This document shows, one piece after another, positions 46,983 through 58,200 of a stretch of DNA of 64,000 nucleotides. Source of the DNA: Winogradskyella arenosi (GTDB lineage Bacteria; Bacteroidota; Bacteroidia; Flavobacteriales; Flavobacteriaceae); NCBI RefSeq assembly GCF_003337305.1, contig NZ_QPJO01000001.1, positions 1 through 64,000 on the forward strand. Reading direction: 5' to 3'. Below the pieces are notes generated by a model that made no database searches, was not told the DNA's origin, and was given only the letters and a program-made list of their open reading frames with translations. Every line of letters starts with the position of its first letter. Position 1 is the stretch's first letter. A program made the translations under genes and the position numbers.

Positions 46983-47088
46983 AGTGTTTATTTATAATTT
47001 TCGATTCCGAAATCAAGAGATACTTTCCTAATTTACGTCCTCTAAATATTTATTCTTTTATAATTATTCTCTTCTTGTTAAAGCCGTC

Positions 47089-48423
47089 TTAGTAGTGACA
47101 TTTACCACATTCTAATCCACCCATCTGTGCTACCGTTAACTGGTCTACACCATACTTTTTAGATAACTCATCGTGAATCTTAGTGTAATACTCGTTATCC
47201 TTAACTTTAACATTAGTCTCTCTGTGACAGTTAATACACCACCCCATTGTCAATGGCGCATGCTGATACATAATTTCCATTTCCTGTACAGGACCGTGAC
47301 AAGTTTGACATTCTATACCTCCAACAGAAACGTGTTGTGAGTGATTAAAGTAAGCAAAATCTGGCAAGTTGTGAATACGGATCCATTTTACCGGCTTAGA
47401 CTCTCCAGAATATCCAGTTCCATCCCATCCTACAGCATCGTATAATTTTTTAATTTCAGCGTTATAATCCACACCATACTCATTGCCTTCAGCTAAGGTT
47501 TCTGGAGCGACTTCTGAAATTGACTTATGACAGTTCATACAAACATTCAAAGAAGGAATCCCTGATGTTTTACTCACTCTTGCAGAAGAGTGACAGTATT
47601 TACAATCAATACCGTTATCTCCAGCGTGAATTCTGTGTGAATAATGAATAGGCTGCACTGGCTCGTAACCTTGATCTACACCAACCTGCATAAAGAAACC
47701 ATAAACAAAATAACCACTTGCTAATAAAAATACAATTGTAGTCACCAATACTAAAAACTGGTTTTGTACAAAAGCTTTCCATAATGGCGTCTTTTGCTCC
47801 GCATCAGTAATCACTTTAATATCCTTCGCTTCTGCAAAACGATTTAAAGTACGATTTACTAATACAAGTGCTAAAGCTAATAAACCAAATAACAATGCTA
47901 GTGCTCCAAGGATTAAATCATTTGATACACCACCTTGTTGTGTTGTTTCCCCTCCTGCTGGAGTTTCTGCAACAACAGGTTCTGGTTTTGGTTGCGCCGT
48001 GTACGCTAAGATATCAGCGATATCTTGATCACTTAATTGTGGGAACGGCGTCATTTGAGTTCCGTTGTGTGCGTTGTATACTTTGTTAGCATATGCATCA
48101 CCAGACTTAATCACGGCAGAACTATTTCTAATCCATGCCTTCAACCATTCTCTATCTAGACCTTCATCATCTGCAAGTCTTGACTCAACATTTCTTAAAG
48201 CCGGCCCCGTCATTGGTGCGTCTAATTTATGACACGCCGCACAATTGGAGTTGTACAGTGATTTTCCATTAACTGGATCACCTTCTTGTGCTATAAGAGA
48301 GGTTGAAAACGTAAGCAATAGAACAAGACAAAGACGTGATATCTTCGAGGTTAAACTACAGTAAATCACCTGTTTCATATTATAATTTGGATTATCTTCT
48401 AAACTTTGGTACGATTTTTTCAT
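47089..48423 (-). CDS. actA: Alternative complex III subunit ActA, multiheme cytochrome c with fused monoheme domain
   Basis: First gene of the act-cta operon. The 444 residues have six CxxCH heme sites. CAACH (61-65) is in an N-terminal class I cytochrome domain ending LSDQDIADILAY. Five more lie in the C-terminal third (CKYCH, CMNCH, CQTCH, CINCH, CGKCH), the pentaheme part typical of ActA. Two membrane helices (about 170-190 and 215-237) link them. A signal peptide is present. The ATG at 48423 is used, but ATG 48378 (MKQVIYCSLTSKI) gives a more normal signal peptide and may be correct. Confidence 0.92.
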   Translation of the reverse strand: MKKSYQSLEDNPNYNMKQVIYCSLTSKISRLCLVLLLTFSTSLIAQEGDPVNGKSLYNSNCAACHKLDAPMTGPALRNVESRLADDEGLDREWLKAWIRNSSAVIKSGDAYANKVYNAHNGTQMTPFPQLSDQDIADILAYTAQPKPEPVVAETPAGGETTQQGGVSNDLILGALALLFGLLALALVLVNRTLNRFAEAKDIKVITDAEQKTPLWKAFVQNQFLVLVTTIVFLLASGYFVYGFFMQVGVDQGYEPVQPIHYSHRIHAGDNGIDCKYCHSSARVSKTSGIPSLNVCMNCHKSISEVAPETLAEGNEYGVDYNAEIKKLYDAVGWDGTGYSGESKPVKWIRIHNLPDFAYFNHSQHVSVGGIECQTCHGPVQEMEIMYQHAPLTMGWCINCHRETNVKVKDNEYYTKIHDELSKKYGVDQLTVAQMGGLECGKCHY

Positions 48424-48458
48424 TAAAAACGAAAAAAGTTATTTGTAAAAAACTCTCG

Positions 48459-48466
48459 CAAAAGTA
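48459..48466 (-). promoter_or_regulatory. Putative -7 box of the act-cta operon
   Basis: TACTTTTG on the minus strand fits TAnnTTTG, 36 bases before the actA start. No clear -33 TTG. It lies in the divergent region shared with the SPOR gene. Confidence 0.5.
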
Positions 48467-48648
48467 ACATTTAAAGTGGATTTTGAAAATCTTAGATATG
48501 TCTTAATAGATAATTTATACTAATTCTAAATAACAAAAATTCAATTCGTACGTAGGGCTATTCCCTCCCTAATTATCGATCGCTTGAAGTGCAATTGATT
48601 ACAACTTTAGGGCTCTAAAAAAAATTATTTATCTTTATTTATATATCC

Positions 48649-48656
48649 TACCTTTG
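48649..48656 (+). promoter_or_regulatory. Putative -7 box of the SPOR protein gene
   Basis: TACCTTTG fits TAnnTTTG, 16 bases before the start codon at 48673. Confidence 0.5.
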
Positions 48657-48672
48657 TTTAATAATCGATCTT

Positions 48673-49053
48673 ATGAAATTAAAAAATAAAACTTTCGTCT
48701 TAGCATTAACAGGTTTAAGCTTGTGTTTTTCCTTACAGGCCCAAGAGGGTGTGGTAAACGTAAGCCAAGACGGTGATATTGCTAAATTATTAGAATTTAA
48801 AAAAGATATAAAGACAGCTAAAGTCTACCGTATACAGGTTTATCAAAATGTAGATATTGATAAGGCCAAACGTGAGAAAGCTAACTTCTTAAATGCATAC
48901 GATGAGTGGCCGGTAGAGATCGTTTGGAATACGCCAAACTATAAAGTTTGGGTAGGAAACTTTACAACGCGTTTAGAAGCCGATAGAGCTTGGGCTAAGA
49001 TTAAAGAGAAGTATATGTATGCCATTATCTTTCAACCGAAAACGAACGACTAA
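48673..49053 (+). CDS. SPOR domain-containing secreted protein
   Basis: The 126 residues have a signal peptide (LALTGLSLCFSLQAQ, cleaved near 23) and one C-terminal SPOR domain (about 53-122: VYRIQVYQNVDIDKAKREKA, then YKVWVGNFTTRLEADRAW and YMYAIIFQP). SPOR domains bind denuded peptidoglycan strands at division sites in other bacteria; the role here is inferred only from the domain. It is a single-gene unit, divergent from actA and convergent with infB, with a shared terminator downstream. Confidence 0.88.
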   Translation: MKLKNKTFVLALTGLSLCFSLQAQEGVVNVSQDGDIAKLLEFKKDIKTAKVYRIQVYQNVDIDKAKREKANFLNAYDEWPVEIVWNTPNYKVWVGNFTTRLEADRAWAKIKEKYMYAIIFQPKTND

Positions 49054-49078
49054 TACAACCTTCAATTAAGCGCAAAAA

Positions 49079-49108
49079 AAAAACCGACAATCACTTGTCG
49101 GTTTTTTT
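49079..49108. terminator. Bidirectional terminator between the SPOR gene and infB
   Basis: CCGACAA and TTGTCGG with loop TCAC, flanked by an A-run on the left and a T-run on the right, so it can stop both convergent transcripts. Confidence 0.9.
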
Positions 49109-49124
49109 ATTATTACTAGTTCTA

Positions 49125-51974
49125 TTATTTCAATTTCTTCTTCACTTCCACTTCTTGGAAGGCTTCAATTACATCACCTTGTGCAATGTCGTTATAACCT
49201 TTAATTTGCATACCACAGTCGTAGCCTTTAGAAACTTCTCTTACATCATCTTTAAAGCGTTTTAAGGCTTCTAATGATCCCGTATGAACTACAACTCCAT
49301 CCCTAATAATACGGATACCAGAGTTTCTGTAAATCTTACCATTCATCACCATACATCCGGCAATGTTTCCAACTTTAGAAACTTTGAATATTTCTCTGAT
49401 TTCTGCAGTACCTGTAACCTCTTCTTTAACTTCTGGCGATAACATACCTTCCATTGCATCTTTAAGGTCATTGATGGCTGCATAGATAATAGAATACGTT
49501 CTGATATCGATTTCTTCTTTATCAGCAATCATTCTTGCATTTCCAACAGGACGTACATTAAATCCAACAATAATAGCATCAGAGGCTGTTGCTAATAAGA
49601 CATCACTTTCAGTAATGGCTCCAACACCTTTATGGATAATATTCACTTGAATTTCTTCAGTAGATAATTTCTGGAACGAATCCGTTAAGGCTTCTACAGA
49701 TCCATCTACATCACCTTTAAGGATAATGTTCAACTCTTGGAAATCTCCAAGGGCAATACGTCTTCCAATTTCATCAAGGGTAATATGACGTTGTGTTCTT
49801 ACAGACTGCTCACGTTGTAATTGTGCACGCTTGGTTGCAATTTGTTTCGCTTCACGCTCATCATCAAAGACATTAAACTTATCACCCGCTTGTGGTGCAC
49901 CATCTAATCCTAAGATTGAAACTGGTGTTGCTGGTCCTGCAGTTTTAACATCATTACCACGCTCATCTTGCATCGCTTTGACTTTACCACTGTTTTTACC
50001 GGCTAAAACGTAATCTCCAATTTTTAAAGTACCCGCTTGAACTAAGATCGTAGAGACATAACCACGTCCTTTATCTAAGTACGCTTCTACAACTGTACCA
50101 CTAGCAAGTTTATTAGGGTTCGCTTTTAATTCTAAAAGTTCAGCTTCTAACAATACTTTTTCAAGTAAGTCTTGAACCCCTGTTCCTTTCTTCGCAGAGA
50201 TATCATGAGATTGAATTTTACCACCCCAATCTTCTACTAAAAGATTCATTTGTGCCAATTGCTCTTTCACCTTTTCAGGGTTTGCATCTGGCTTATCAAT
50301 TTTGTTTATGGCAAATACGATTGGTACTCCAGCCGCTTGCGCATGAGAAATTGCTTCTTTTGTTTGTGGCATTATAGCATCATCTGCTGCTACCACAATA
50401 ATGGCGATATCAGTAACTTGAGCACCACGAGCACGCATTGCTGTAAAGGCCTCGTGACCTGGTGTATCTAAAAAGGCAATTTTCTGACCATTTTCTAATT
50501 GTACTCCATAAGCCCCAATGTGCTGCGTAATTCCACCAGACTCTCCTGCAATTACGTTTTCTTTACGAATGTAATCTAATAAAGAGGTCTTACCGTGATC
50601 AACGTGTCCCATTACCGTAACAATAGGTGCGCGTTCTATTAAATCTTTAGGATCATCTTCAACAACCACTATAGATTCTTCAATATCGGCTTTAATAAAT
50701 TCAACATCAAAACCAAACTCTTCAGCAACGATTGTTAAAGTCTCAGCATCCAATCTCTGGTTCATGGTTACCATCATCCCTAAGGACATACAAGCTGAAA
50801 TTACTTGAGTAACCCCCACTTCCATCATGGTAGCCATTTCACTTACCGTAACAAACTCGGTTACTTTAATAGTCTTGCTTTCTGCTGCAGCGATTTCCTG
50901 ATCGATCTCCGTTTGTTGACGGTGTTGATCCCTCTTATCTCTACGGTATTTAGCACCTTTACCTTTATTAGATTTACCTTGAAGCTTCTCTAAAGTTTCA
51001 CGGATTTGCTTTTGAACGTCTTCTTCACTAGGCTCTTCTTTAACCACTTTTGGTCTAGAAGTATTCCCTCTTCCTTTTTGTCCGCCACGTCTGTTATCGA
51101 AGTTAGGCTTATTAGTGTTATCTCCGGTTTTACTAATTCTACGACGTTTACGCTTATTAGCATCACCACCAGATTTAGCAGTATCGGTCTTTTTCTTTTT
51201 AGGCTTATTAAATTGCGATAAATCAATCTTTTTACCTGTAGTAGTAGGACCGGTAAGCTTTTGGTATTGTGTTTTTATGGTTTCTTCACCAGGAGCGCTT
51301 GGTGTCGCTTTCGGTGCATCTTCCTTTTTAGGCGTTGCTTTGGCAGCAGGTGTTGTAGGTTTCTCTACTTTCTCTGTTTTTGCCGGCTCCGGTTTTTTAT
51401 CCGCTTTAGGCTTTTCTACCTTTTCAACTTCAACGGGTTTCTTAACCTCTACCTTAGGCGTTTCTTTAGGCTTTTCAACAACCTTTTCTTCCACCTTATC
51501 CTCTTTAGGAGTTTCCTTAGGCGTTTCAACAGGAGCTGCTTTCACCTCTGGCTTTTCAACCTTAGGCGTTTCCTTAACTTCTGGAGTTTTAGGTGCCTCT
51601 TCTTTAGTTTCAGCCTTTGGTTTTTTATCTAAGTCTATTTTACCAACTTGTTTAGGGCCACTTAGTTCAGCTCTCGCTTTAACAACAGCATCCCTTTCGG
51701 CCTTTTGTTTTTGCTTCTCTTCAATTTCACGTTCTCGCTGCTCGCGAAGCGCTTCTTTTTCCTTAAGCTTAGCTTCACTTACTTCTTGAGCTTTTTCACG
51801 CTTAGATGCATCGGTCTGAAATTCATCCGAAAGCGTGTTGTAAACCTCTTGTGAAATTTTAGTATTAGGACTCTTCTCAATCTCCACACCTTTGGATTCT
51901 AAGAAATCCACCGCGCGGTCTATTGAAATGTTTAATTCCCTTAATACTTTATTTAATCTTGTTGTTTGAGCCAT
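49125..51974 (-). CDS. infB: Translation initiation factor IF-2
   Basis: GTPase that places initiator tRNA on the ribosome. The 949 residues have an N-terminal IF2N domain, a long Lys/Glu/Pro-rich low-complexity linker (about 110-300), a second IF2N, then the G domain with [36 protein letters not shown] and [15 protein letters not shown], and the C-terminal beta barrels. The linker is much longer than in most phyla but common in Bacteroidetes. It is last of rimP-nusA-infB, after a 246-base gap that holds no gene I can see. Open frames on the opposite strand of the linker are shadows. Confidence 0.97.
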   Translation of the reverse strand: MAQTTRLNKVLRELNISIDRAVDFLESKGVEIEKSPNTKISQEVYNTLSDEFQTDASKREKAQEVSEAKLKEKEALREQREREIEEKQKQKAERDAVVKARAELSGPKQVGKIDLDKKPKAETKEEAPKTPEVKETPKVEKPEVKAAPVETPKETPKEDKVEEKVVEKPKETPKVEVKKPVEVEKVEKPKADKKPEPAKTEKVEKPTTPAAKATPKKEDAPKATPSAPGEETIKTQYQKLTGPTTTGKKIDLSQFNKPKKKKTDTAKSGGDANKRKRRRISKTGDNTNKPNFDNRRGGQKGRGNTSRPKVVKEEPSEEDVQKQIRETLEKLQGKSNKGKGAKYRRDKRDQHRQQTEIDQEIAAAESKTIKVTEFVTVSEMATMMEVGVTQVISACMSLGMMVTMNQRLDAETLTIVAEEFGFDVEFIKADIEESIVVVEDDPKDLIERAPIVTVMGHVDHGKTSLLDYIRKENVIAGESGGITQHIGAYGVQLENGQKIAFLDTPGHEAFTAMRARGAQVTDIAIIVVAADDAIMPQTKEAISHAQAAGVPIVFAINKIDKPDANPEKVKEQLAQMNLLVEDWGGKIQSHDISAKKGTGVQDLLEKVLLEAELLELKANPNKLASGTVVEAYLDKGRGYVSTILVQAGTLKIGDYVLAGKNSGKVKAMQDERGNDVKTAGPATPVSILGLDGAPQAGDKFNVFDDEREAKQIATKRAQLQREQSVRTQRHITLDEIGRRIALGDFQELNIILKGDVDGSVEALTDSFQKLSTEEIQVNIIHKGVGAITESDVLLATASDAIIVGFNVRPVGNARMIADKEEIDIRTYSIIYAAINDLKDAMEGMLSPEVKEEVTGTAEIREIFKVSKVGNIAGCMVMNGKIYRNSGIRIIRDGVVVHTGSLEALKRFKDDVREVSKGYDCGMQIKGYNDIAQGDVIEAFQEVEVKKKLK

Positions 51975-52220
51975 AAATTGCCTGTAAAATACTTAAATAT
52001 ATTATATACTAATTATATAGTAAAAAAAGCGACCTAAAATTAGGTTAAAATTTCTATAGTTTTAACTATAAAAACCGCAGCACTACCTCTGCTTCACTTT
52101 ATGCTTCGTATAAAGATAAAAATTCATCATTTTATTCAAAGCCAATTTAAAATAAAATTAGTAGGATACCAATTCAACTTCAAAATGTATTAACTAAATC
52201 ATTTTAAAATTATACTGCTA

Positions 52221-53453
52221 TTATTCTTCAAATTCTTCTCTTAGAATCCTAATGACATCTAAGATTGTTTCTTCTTCTAAATCTGTACGTTTCACTAAAT
52301 CATTAACATCTTGTTCTAGAATACTTTTTGCCGTATCTAAACCAGCTTTGCTAAATTCAGCGATTACCCATCCTTCGATTTCGTCAGAGAATTCCTTTAA
52401 CTCTACATCTTCTTCTGCACCTTCTCTAAAGACATCAATTTCATAACCCGTTAGTTGTCCGGCTAAACGAATGTTATGTCCACCTCTACCAATAGCTTTA
52501 GAAACCTCTTCTGGCTTCAATAAAACTTCAGCTCTCATGTTCTCTTCGTCTAATTTTAAAGACGTTACTCTTGCTGGACTTAACGCTCTAGTTACAAAAA
52601 GTTGAACATTAGTGGTAAAGTTAATCACGTCGATATTTTCATTTCCTAATTCACGTACAATACCGTGAATACGAGAACCTTTCATACCAACACAAGCACC
52701 AACAGGGTCAATTCTATCATCATAAGAATCAACAGCTACTTTTGCTTTTTCACCAGGAATACGCACGACTTTTTTAACGGTGATTAAACCATCAAAAACC
52801 TCAGGAATTTCCTGTTCAAATAATTTTTCTAAAAACAATGGTGATGTTCTAGACATCACAATTGCTGGTTTACTTCCTTTTAAATCAACACTTTCAATAA
52901 TTCCTCTTACATTTTCTCCTTTTCTGAAGAAATCCGACGGAATTTGTTTGTCTTTTGGAAGTATAATTTCATTTCCTTCATCATCAAGTAAAATAATAGC
53001 TCTATGACGAATATGGTGAACTTCAGCCGTATATATTTCGCCCTCTAATTCCTTAAATTGCTTGTATATATTGGTGTTATCGTGTTCATGAATCTTAGAA
53101 ATTAAGTTTTGTCTTAAGGCTAAAATTGAACGTCTACCCAAATCAATTAACTTCACCTCTTCAGCAACATCTTCTCCAACTTCAAAATCCGGCTCAATTT
53201 TCTGAGCTTCTGACAATTCGATTTCTTGGTTTGGTTCTTCAACCTCGCCATCTGCAACAACAATACGGTTCCTCCAAATTTCTAAATCGCCCTTATCAGG
53301 ATTTATAATAATATCAAAGTTATCGTCATCACCATACTTCTTCTTTAAGGCATTACGTAAAACATCCTCAAGAATTGCCATTAGCGTAACTCTATCTATT
53401 GATTTGTCGTCTTTAAATTCTGAAAATGAATCAATTAACGCTATATTCTCCAT
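52221..53453 (-). CDS. nusA: Transcription termination/antitermination factor NusA
   Basis: RNA polymerase-associated factor in pausing, termination and antitermination. The 410 residues have an N-terminal domain, an S1 domain (about 130-200, EGEIYTAEVHHIRHRAIILL) and two KH domains (IDPVGACVGMKGSRIHGIVREL; EEVSKAIGRGGHNIRLAGQL). It lacks the acidic repeats at the C-terminus found in E. coli, as is usual outside Proteobacteria. It lies 12 bases after rimP. Confidence 0.96.
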   Translation of the reverse strand: MENIALIDSFSEFKDDKSIDRVTLMAILEDVLRNALKKKYGDDDNFDIIINPDKGDLEIWRNRIVVADGEVEEPNQEIELSEAQKIEPDFEVGEDVAEEVKLIDLGRRSILALRQNLISKIHEHDNTNIYKQFKELEGEIYTAEVHHIRHRAIILLDDEGNEIILPKDKQIPSDFFRKGENVRGIIESVDLKGSKPAIVMSRTSPLFLEKLFEQEIPEVFDGLITVKKVVRIPGEKAKVAVDSYDDRIDPVGACVGMKGSRIHGIVRELGNENIDVINFTTNVQLFVTRALSPARVTSLKLDEENMRAEVLLKPEEVSKAIGRGGHNIRLAGQLTGYEIDVFREGAEEDVELKEFSDEIEGWVIAEFSKAGLDTAKSILEQDVNDLVKRTDLEEETILDVIRILREEFEE

Positions 53454-53465
53454 AATTGATATGAA

Positions 53466-53930
53466 TTAAAATTTTATTTTAACTTTTGCTTCTTTAATAT
53501 TGCTGAAGGCAACTGTAGCGGTTTTCACAACGGTTACTTTCCCTTTTCCAACAGGCTTTGGTTCTCTCGCTTTCCAGCTTAAAACCACCTCTTCATCATG
53601 AACTTCTGTAAGTTCACCCTCTAGATTTTTACCTTCTAAAGTTTTAATTTCTAAATTTCTACCAATATGTTTGTGATATTGTCTTGGTAAAACTAAAGGA
53701 GATGCAGCACCTGAAGAAAGCACTTCCAAAGAATAATCATGTTCTTCGCGGTCTATATTGTGCTCAATAGCTCTACTGATAAACATACAATCTTCTACCA
53801 AAACGCCATTATCGCCATCAATTACAATTTTCACAGCGTTATCTCCAGACAAAGAAAAATCAATTAAAAATAAATCTTTTCGCTCGTCTAATGCCGTCTG
53901 TAATAAGTCTTCTACTATTTTCTTGAACAT
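53466..53930 (-). CDS. rimP: Ribosome maturation factor RimP
   Basis: Needed for 30S subunit maturation. The 154 residues match the family: DNAVKIVIDGDNGVLVEDCM, then SRAIEHNIDREEHDYSLEVL and the SSGAASPL.LPRQYHKHIGR motif. It is first gene of the rimP-nusA-infB operon. The start lies 11 bases after the T-run of a terminator-like hairpin, so expression may be attenuated. Confidence 0.95.
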   Translation of the reverse strand: MFKKIVEDLLQTALDERKDLFLIDFSLSGDNAVKIVIDGDNGVLVEDCMFISRAIEHNIDREEHDYSLEVLSSGAASPLVLPRQYHKHIGRNLEIKTLEGKNLEGELTEVHDEEVVLSWKAREPKPVGKGKVTVVKTATVAFSNIKEAKVKIKF

Positions 53931-53940
53931 TTCTTAATAT

Positions 53941-53966
53941 AAAAAGAGAGGACTTTTCGTCCTCTC
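53941..53966 (-). terminator. Terminator-like hairpin in the rimP leader (possible attenuator)
   Basis: A perfect 8-bp stem (GAGAGGAC and GTCCTCTC, 5-base loop) followed by TTTTT on the minus strand, lying between the promoter and the rimP start codon. A terminator at this place would stop the transcript before the operon. Confidence 0.6.
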
Positions 53967-53994
53967 GCTTATTTATTTTTAGTAAATAACGGTG

Positions 53995-54025
53995 CAAATA
54001 TACGATATTATATTCACTTACCCAA
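53995..54025 (-). promoter_or_regulatory. Putative promoter of the rimP-nusA-infB operon
   Basis: On the minus strand TTG (54023-54025), 20 bases, TATATTTG (53995-54002). Full match to the Bacteroidetes consensus, upstream of the leader hairpin. Confidence 0.65.
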
Positions 54026-54091
54026 GCTATGCATTGTTGATTTATTTTCTTAACTTTAAAGAGACTCAATAAATTAATATCTACAACACCT

Positions 54092-54916
54092 ATGAAAAGA
54101 ATCTTAGTTCCTACCGATTTTTCTGACCGAGCGGAAAACGCGCTCAAAGTTGCCGCCATGATTGCTAAAAAGCAGCACTGCGAAATCTATTTGTTGCATA
54201 TGATGGAAATTCCGATACGCCAAACCGATCCTGGCCAAACAGAAACCATTATTCCTCAAACCTTATTTTTTATGGATCTAGCACGAAAACGGTTTGAAAC
54301 GCTTATGAGCCAAGATTACCTTAAAGGCCTCACAGTACACGAAACCGTAAGGGAAGATATTACTTTCCATGAAATTAAAGATTCTTGTCATGAATTTAAC
54401 ATCGACCTCATCGTTATGGGCTCTCATGGCGCTACAGGACTGCAAGATATGTTTGTTGGCTCTAATGCTGAAAAAGTGGTGCGCTCCTCCGATGTTCCAG
54501 TATTAGTCATAAAAAACGAACACGAATCTTTCGATATTCAAGATTTTGTTTTTGCTTCCGACTTTAAAAATGACAATCAAGAGACCTATCAACAAGCTGT
54601 AAGATTCGCCGAAATGTTTAATGCAAAAATTCATCTTCTTCTGGTCATTACCGCCAGCGATTTTATGACCACCTATGAAGCTCAAACTCGAATTAGCGAT
54701 TTTATTTCTGGACAAAGTTTTGACAATTACACCGTAACCATACACAATGACTACACCGTAGAACAAGGTATTTTAAATATCTGTAAAGACATTAATGCCG
54801 ATCTTATTGGCATAAGCACCCACGGCAGACAAGGCATAGCGCATTTCTTTAACGGTAGCATTAGTGAAGACATTGTAAACCACGCCAACCGCCCCGTAAT
54901 TACTTTTAAGATTTAA
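54092..54916 (+). CDS. Universal stress protein with two UspA domains
   Basis: The 274 residues hold two UspA domains in tandem (about 1-145 and 148-274). Both end in the ATP-binding-type pattern: GSHGATGLQDMFVGS with VPVLVIK, and STHGRQGIAHFFNGS with RPVITF. Many such proteins bind ATP; the target is unknown. Cytoplasmic, with no membrane helix. It is a single-gene unit, divergent from rimP, with a terminator hairpin 76 bases downstream. Confidence 0.92.
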   Translation: MKRILVPTDFSDRAENALKVAAMIAKKQHCEIYLLHMMEIPIRQTDPGQTETIIPQTLFFMDLARKRFETLMSQDYLKGLTVHETVREDITFHEIKDSCHEFNIDLIVMGSHGATGLQDMFVGSNAEKVVRSSDVPVLVIKNEHESFDIQDFVFASDFKNDNQETYQQAVRFAEMFNAKIHLLLVITASDFMTTYEAQTRISDFISGQSFDNYTVTIHNDYTVEQGILNICKDINADLIGISTHGRQGIAHFFNGSISEDIVNHANRPVITFKI

Positions 54917-54991
54917 AAACTTGTTTAAACTAAGACACTCGCTAGCAGAAAAACGAATAAGAGCCTCTTAGAAAAGCGTATAAAACTAAAA

Positions 54992-55026
54992 AATCCTAAT
55001 TCGAAAAACGAATTAGGATTTTAATT
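54992..55026. terminator. Terminator between the universal stress gene and tRNA-Gln
   Basis: Perfect 12-bp stem (54992-55003 with 55009-55020), AAAAA loop, with T-rich sequence on both strands. It can serve both convergent transcripts; the T-run is better on the minus strand (tRNA). Confidence 0.85.
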
Positions 55027-55027
55027 T

Positions 55028-55103
55028 TGGTTGGCCCACTAGGGATCGAACCTAGACTCTTTGGTACCAAAAACCAATGTGTTGCCAGTTACACCATAGG
55101 CCA
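55028..55103 (-). tRNA. tRNA-Gln (anticodon TTG)
   Basis: Cloverleaf on the minus strand: acceptor TGGCCTA/TGGGCCA with one wobble, D arm GGTGTAACTGGCAACAC, anticodon stem TTGGT/ACCAA around loop TTTTGGT (anticodon TTG reads CAA), T arm CTAGG-TTCGATC-CCTAG. The 3' CCA is encoded (55028-55030). The promoter lies 20 bases upstream and a terminator directly downstream. Confidence 0.96.
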
Positions 55104-55122
55104 ATCTCTCAATTTGAGGGTG

Positions 55123-55155
55123 CAAATTTAAAACAAACTTTTACTTTACCAAAAC
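55123..55155 (-). promoter_or_regulatory. Promoter of tRNA-Gln
   Basis: On the minus strand TTTG (55152-55155), 21 bases, TAAATTTG (55123-55130). Full consensus. The rest of the 55104-55254 gap holds no gene; a short palindrome (AAAACC TAG GGTTTT) lies near 55195-55209. Confidence 0.65.
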
Positions 55156-55254
55156 TTTTTTTGATTTTTTTTTGAAAAACTTAAGCTTAACTTAAAAACC
55201 TAGGGTTTTAGCTAATAATTATTAAATTCGCCTGCATTATTAAGTAAGGATTTC

Positions 55255-58200
55255 ATGACAGATATAAACTTTAAAAAGTGGAACAACATCTTAGGATGGT
55301 TTGTTTTTGCCGTAGCATGCGTTGTATATGCGTTAACCATAGAACCAACCGTGAGTTTTTGGGATGCTGGTGAGTATATTTTAACCTCTTCTAAACTACA
55401 AGTTGGCCACCCACCAGGAGCACCATTGTTCCAAATGTTTGGGGCTTTCTTCTCTATGTTTGCTTTAGAACCTTCACAAATTGGAATGATTATGAACATG
55501 ATGAGTGGTGTGGCCAGTGCCTTTACCATTCTTTTTATGTTTTGGACCATTACCCTTCTGCTTGTAAAACTTACAAAATACAATGAAGAAAAAGATAACG
55601 GTAAAGCTTATGCTATTTTAGGCAGTGCCTTAGTAGGAAGTTTAGCCTTCACCTTTACAGATTCATTTTGGTTTAATGCGGTAGAAACTGAGGTCTATGC
55701 CATGGCGACTTTAATTATGGCCGTGTTATTTTACTTAGGACTCCGTTGGGAACAAGATATGAACCAGCCTCGTGGTAACCGTTGGCTTATTCTTATTGCC
55801 TTTGTTATTGGTTTATCTTTTGGAGTTCACTTTATGGGCTTACTTACCATTCCTGCCATAGGTCTCCTCTACTACTTTAAAAATTATAAAACCATTACAG
55901 TTAAGAATTTTATCATTGCGAACATTGCTTCAGCAGCGATATTATTATTCATCTTTAAACTCCTTTTACCGTCTACTCTTGAATTGTTTGGTAATATGGA
56001 GGTCTTTTTTGTGAATTCTATAGGCTTACCTTTTAACTCAGGAACCATTATTACCGGAATTGTGGTGATTGCCTTATTTTATTACGGTCTTAATTACACT
56101 AGACAAAAAGGGATGCAGCATGTTAACACCTTAGTATTGTGTTTAATGTTTATTTTTATTGGCTTCTCTTCTTGGATGATGCTTCCTATCCGTGCGAATG
56201 CTAATGTGGTGATTAATGAAAATAATCCTTCAGATGCACGAGAGCTTTTAGCGTATTACAATCTTGAACAATACCCAGAGACCCACTTATTTTATGGGCC
56301 GTTCTTTACCGAGGTGTATTCTGGTGCTGATAAAGACGAGCCGTTTATAGATGACAAAAAGAATTATGAGCGTGATGATGAAGCTGGAAAATACGTGATT
56401 ATTAACGATTGGGAAAAGAGCAAGCAAAACTATAATCATGAACATGCCTCAATTCTTCCTAGAATGTGGAGTTCTGAGCATGCCGAAAATTACATGATGT
56501 TTACCGGTTTAATCGATTTTAAAGTGGACCCTGCTTTACAATCTAGAGCTTATAATGAAGCTTTAAATGCTGGTTTATCAGATGAGCAAGCGAGTCAATA
56601 TGCTTTAGGTGAAAAACAACAATTTGATCAGTTGGTTAATGATTTTAGAATGCGTGTAGCCAATGGTGAAATAGATTATGAAGGTTATGATGCTTTTTTA
56701 AAGCGCTACGGACAACAATATTTAATTATTGAAAAACCAACCTTTTTAGATAACCTAGTTTACATGTTTCAGTACCAATTTGGTTATATGTACTGGCGTT
56801 ATTTTATGTGGAACTTTACAGGGCGTCAAGACGACATCCAAGGCCGTTACACTTATAAGAATGGAAATTGGATTTCTGGAATCGATTTTATTGATGCTTG
56901 GCACCTTGGAATGTCTCAAGACAACTTACCGACCGATGTAATAGAAAACAAAGGACGAAACACTTACTACTTTTTACCTTTATTATTAGGATTAGCAGGG
57001 TTCTTCTTCTTAATGTATTCCGACTTAAAACGCTTTTGGGTCTTATTAGTATTCTTTTTATTAACCGGTATTGCCATTCAGTTTTACACCAATGTAAGAC
57101 CTTTTGAGCCTCGAGAACGTGATTATTCCGTAGTAGGTTCCTTTTATGTCTTTGCCATTTGGATTGGATTTGGAGTTTATGCTATTTACGATCGTTTAAA
57201 AGCATTCACATCTACTAAAGTCTTAGCGCCAGCAATTACTTTAGTTTGTCTTATTATAGTACCAGGGGTATTAGCCGCTAACAATTGGGATGACCATGAT
57301 CGTTCTGGAAAATACACAACCAATGCCATGGCCCGAAAATATTTAGAGTCCTGCGCACCAAACGCTATTCTATTTACTATTGGAGATAATGACACCTTCC
57401 CCCTATGGTATTTACAAGAAATTGAAGGCGTACGTACCGACGTCCGTGTAATTAATACCAGCTTGTTTCAAACCGATTGGTATATAGACCAAATGAAACG
57501 CAAGGCTTATGAAAGTGACCCGATTCCTTCACAATTAACCCATAAGCAGTATCGTGGAGAAACTAGAGATGTTGTCGCTTATAAAGAAATAAGCCCAAGA
57601 ATTGCCAATGATACCTTAGATATTAAACAATTTATGGACTTTGTTGCTAGCGAAAAGCCAAATACGAAGGTTAAGTTTGCGGTTGAAGCACAAGGTGATG
57701 ATCCTAGTCGTTACCCTAAACACCTTTTAAATTCTAACTATTACCCATCGCGTCATATTAGTATTCCTGTTAATAAAGACATCGTGCTTAAAAACGGTAC
57801 CGTACAACCTAAAGACGCTGATAAAATAGTCGATAACGTTTATACACAAATTAGCGGAGGCTACCTTTACAAGAACCGTCTCTTAATGTTAGACATCCTC
57901 GCAAACAACAATTGGGAGCGCCCTATTTACTTTACCGGTGGAGCCTTTGGAGATGAGGATTATGTTTGGCTGAAGGATTACTTACAGTTAGACGGTATGT
58001 GCTATAAACTCGTTCCTATTAAAACACCAGTAGATAGAGCTAATCCTTATGATATGGGCCGTGTAGACCCAGATCTTATGTATGATATGGTGAAGAACTG
58101 GAACTGGGGTGGCAGCGGTGAAGACATCTATTACGATGTGGAAACACGTAGAAACGGTATCACCTATAGAGGAAACTTAGCGCGTCTTATCCAAGAACTT

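Noticed and set aside
51115-51789. 224-codon open frame on the plus strand opposite infB
   Set aside because: It is the antisense reading of the Lys/Glu/Pro-rich linker of IF-2; its Ser/Phe/Leu-rich low-complexity product has no domain.
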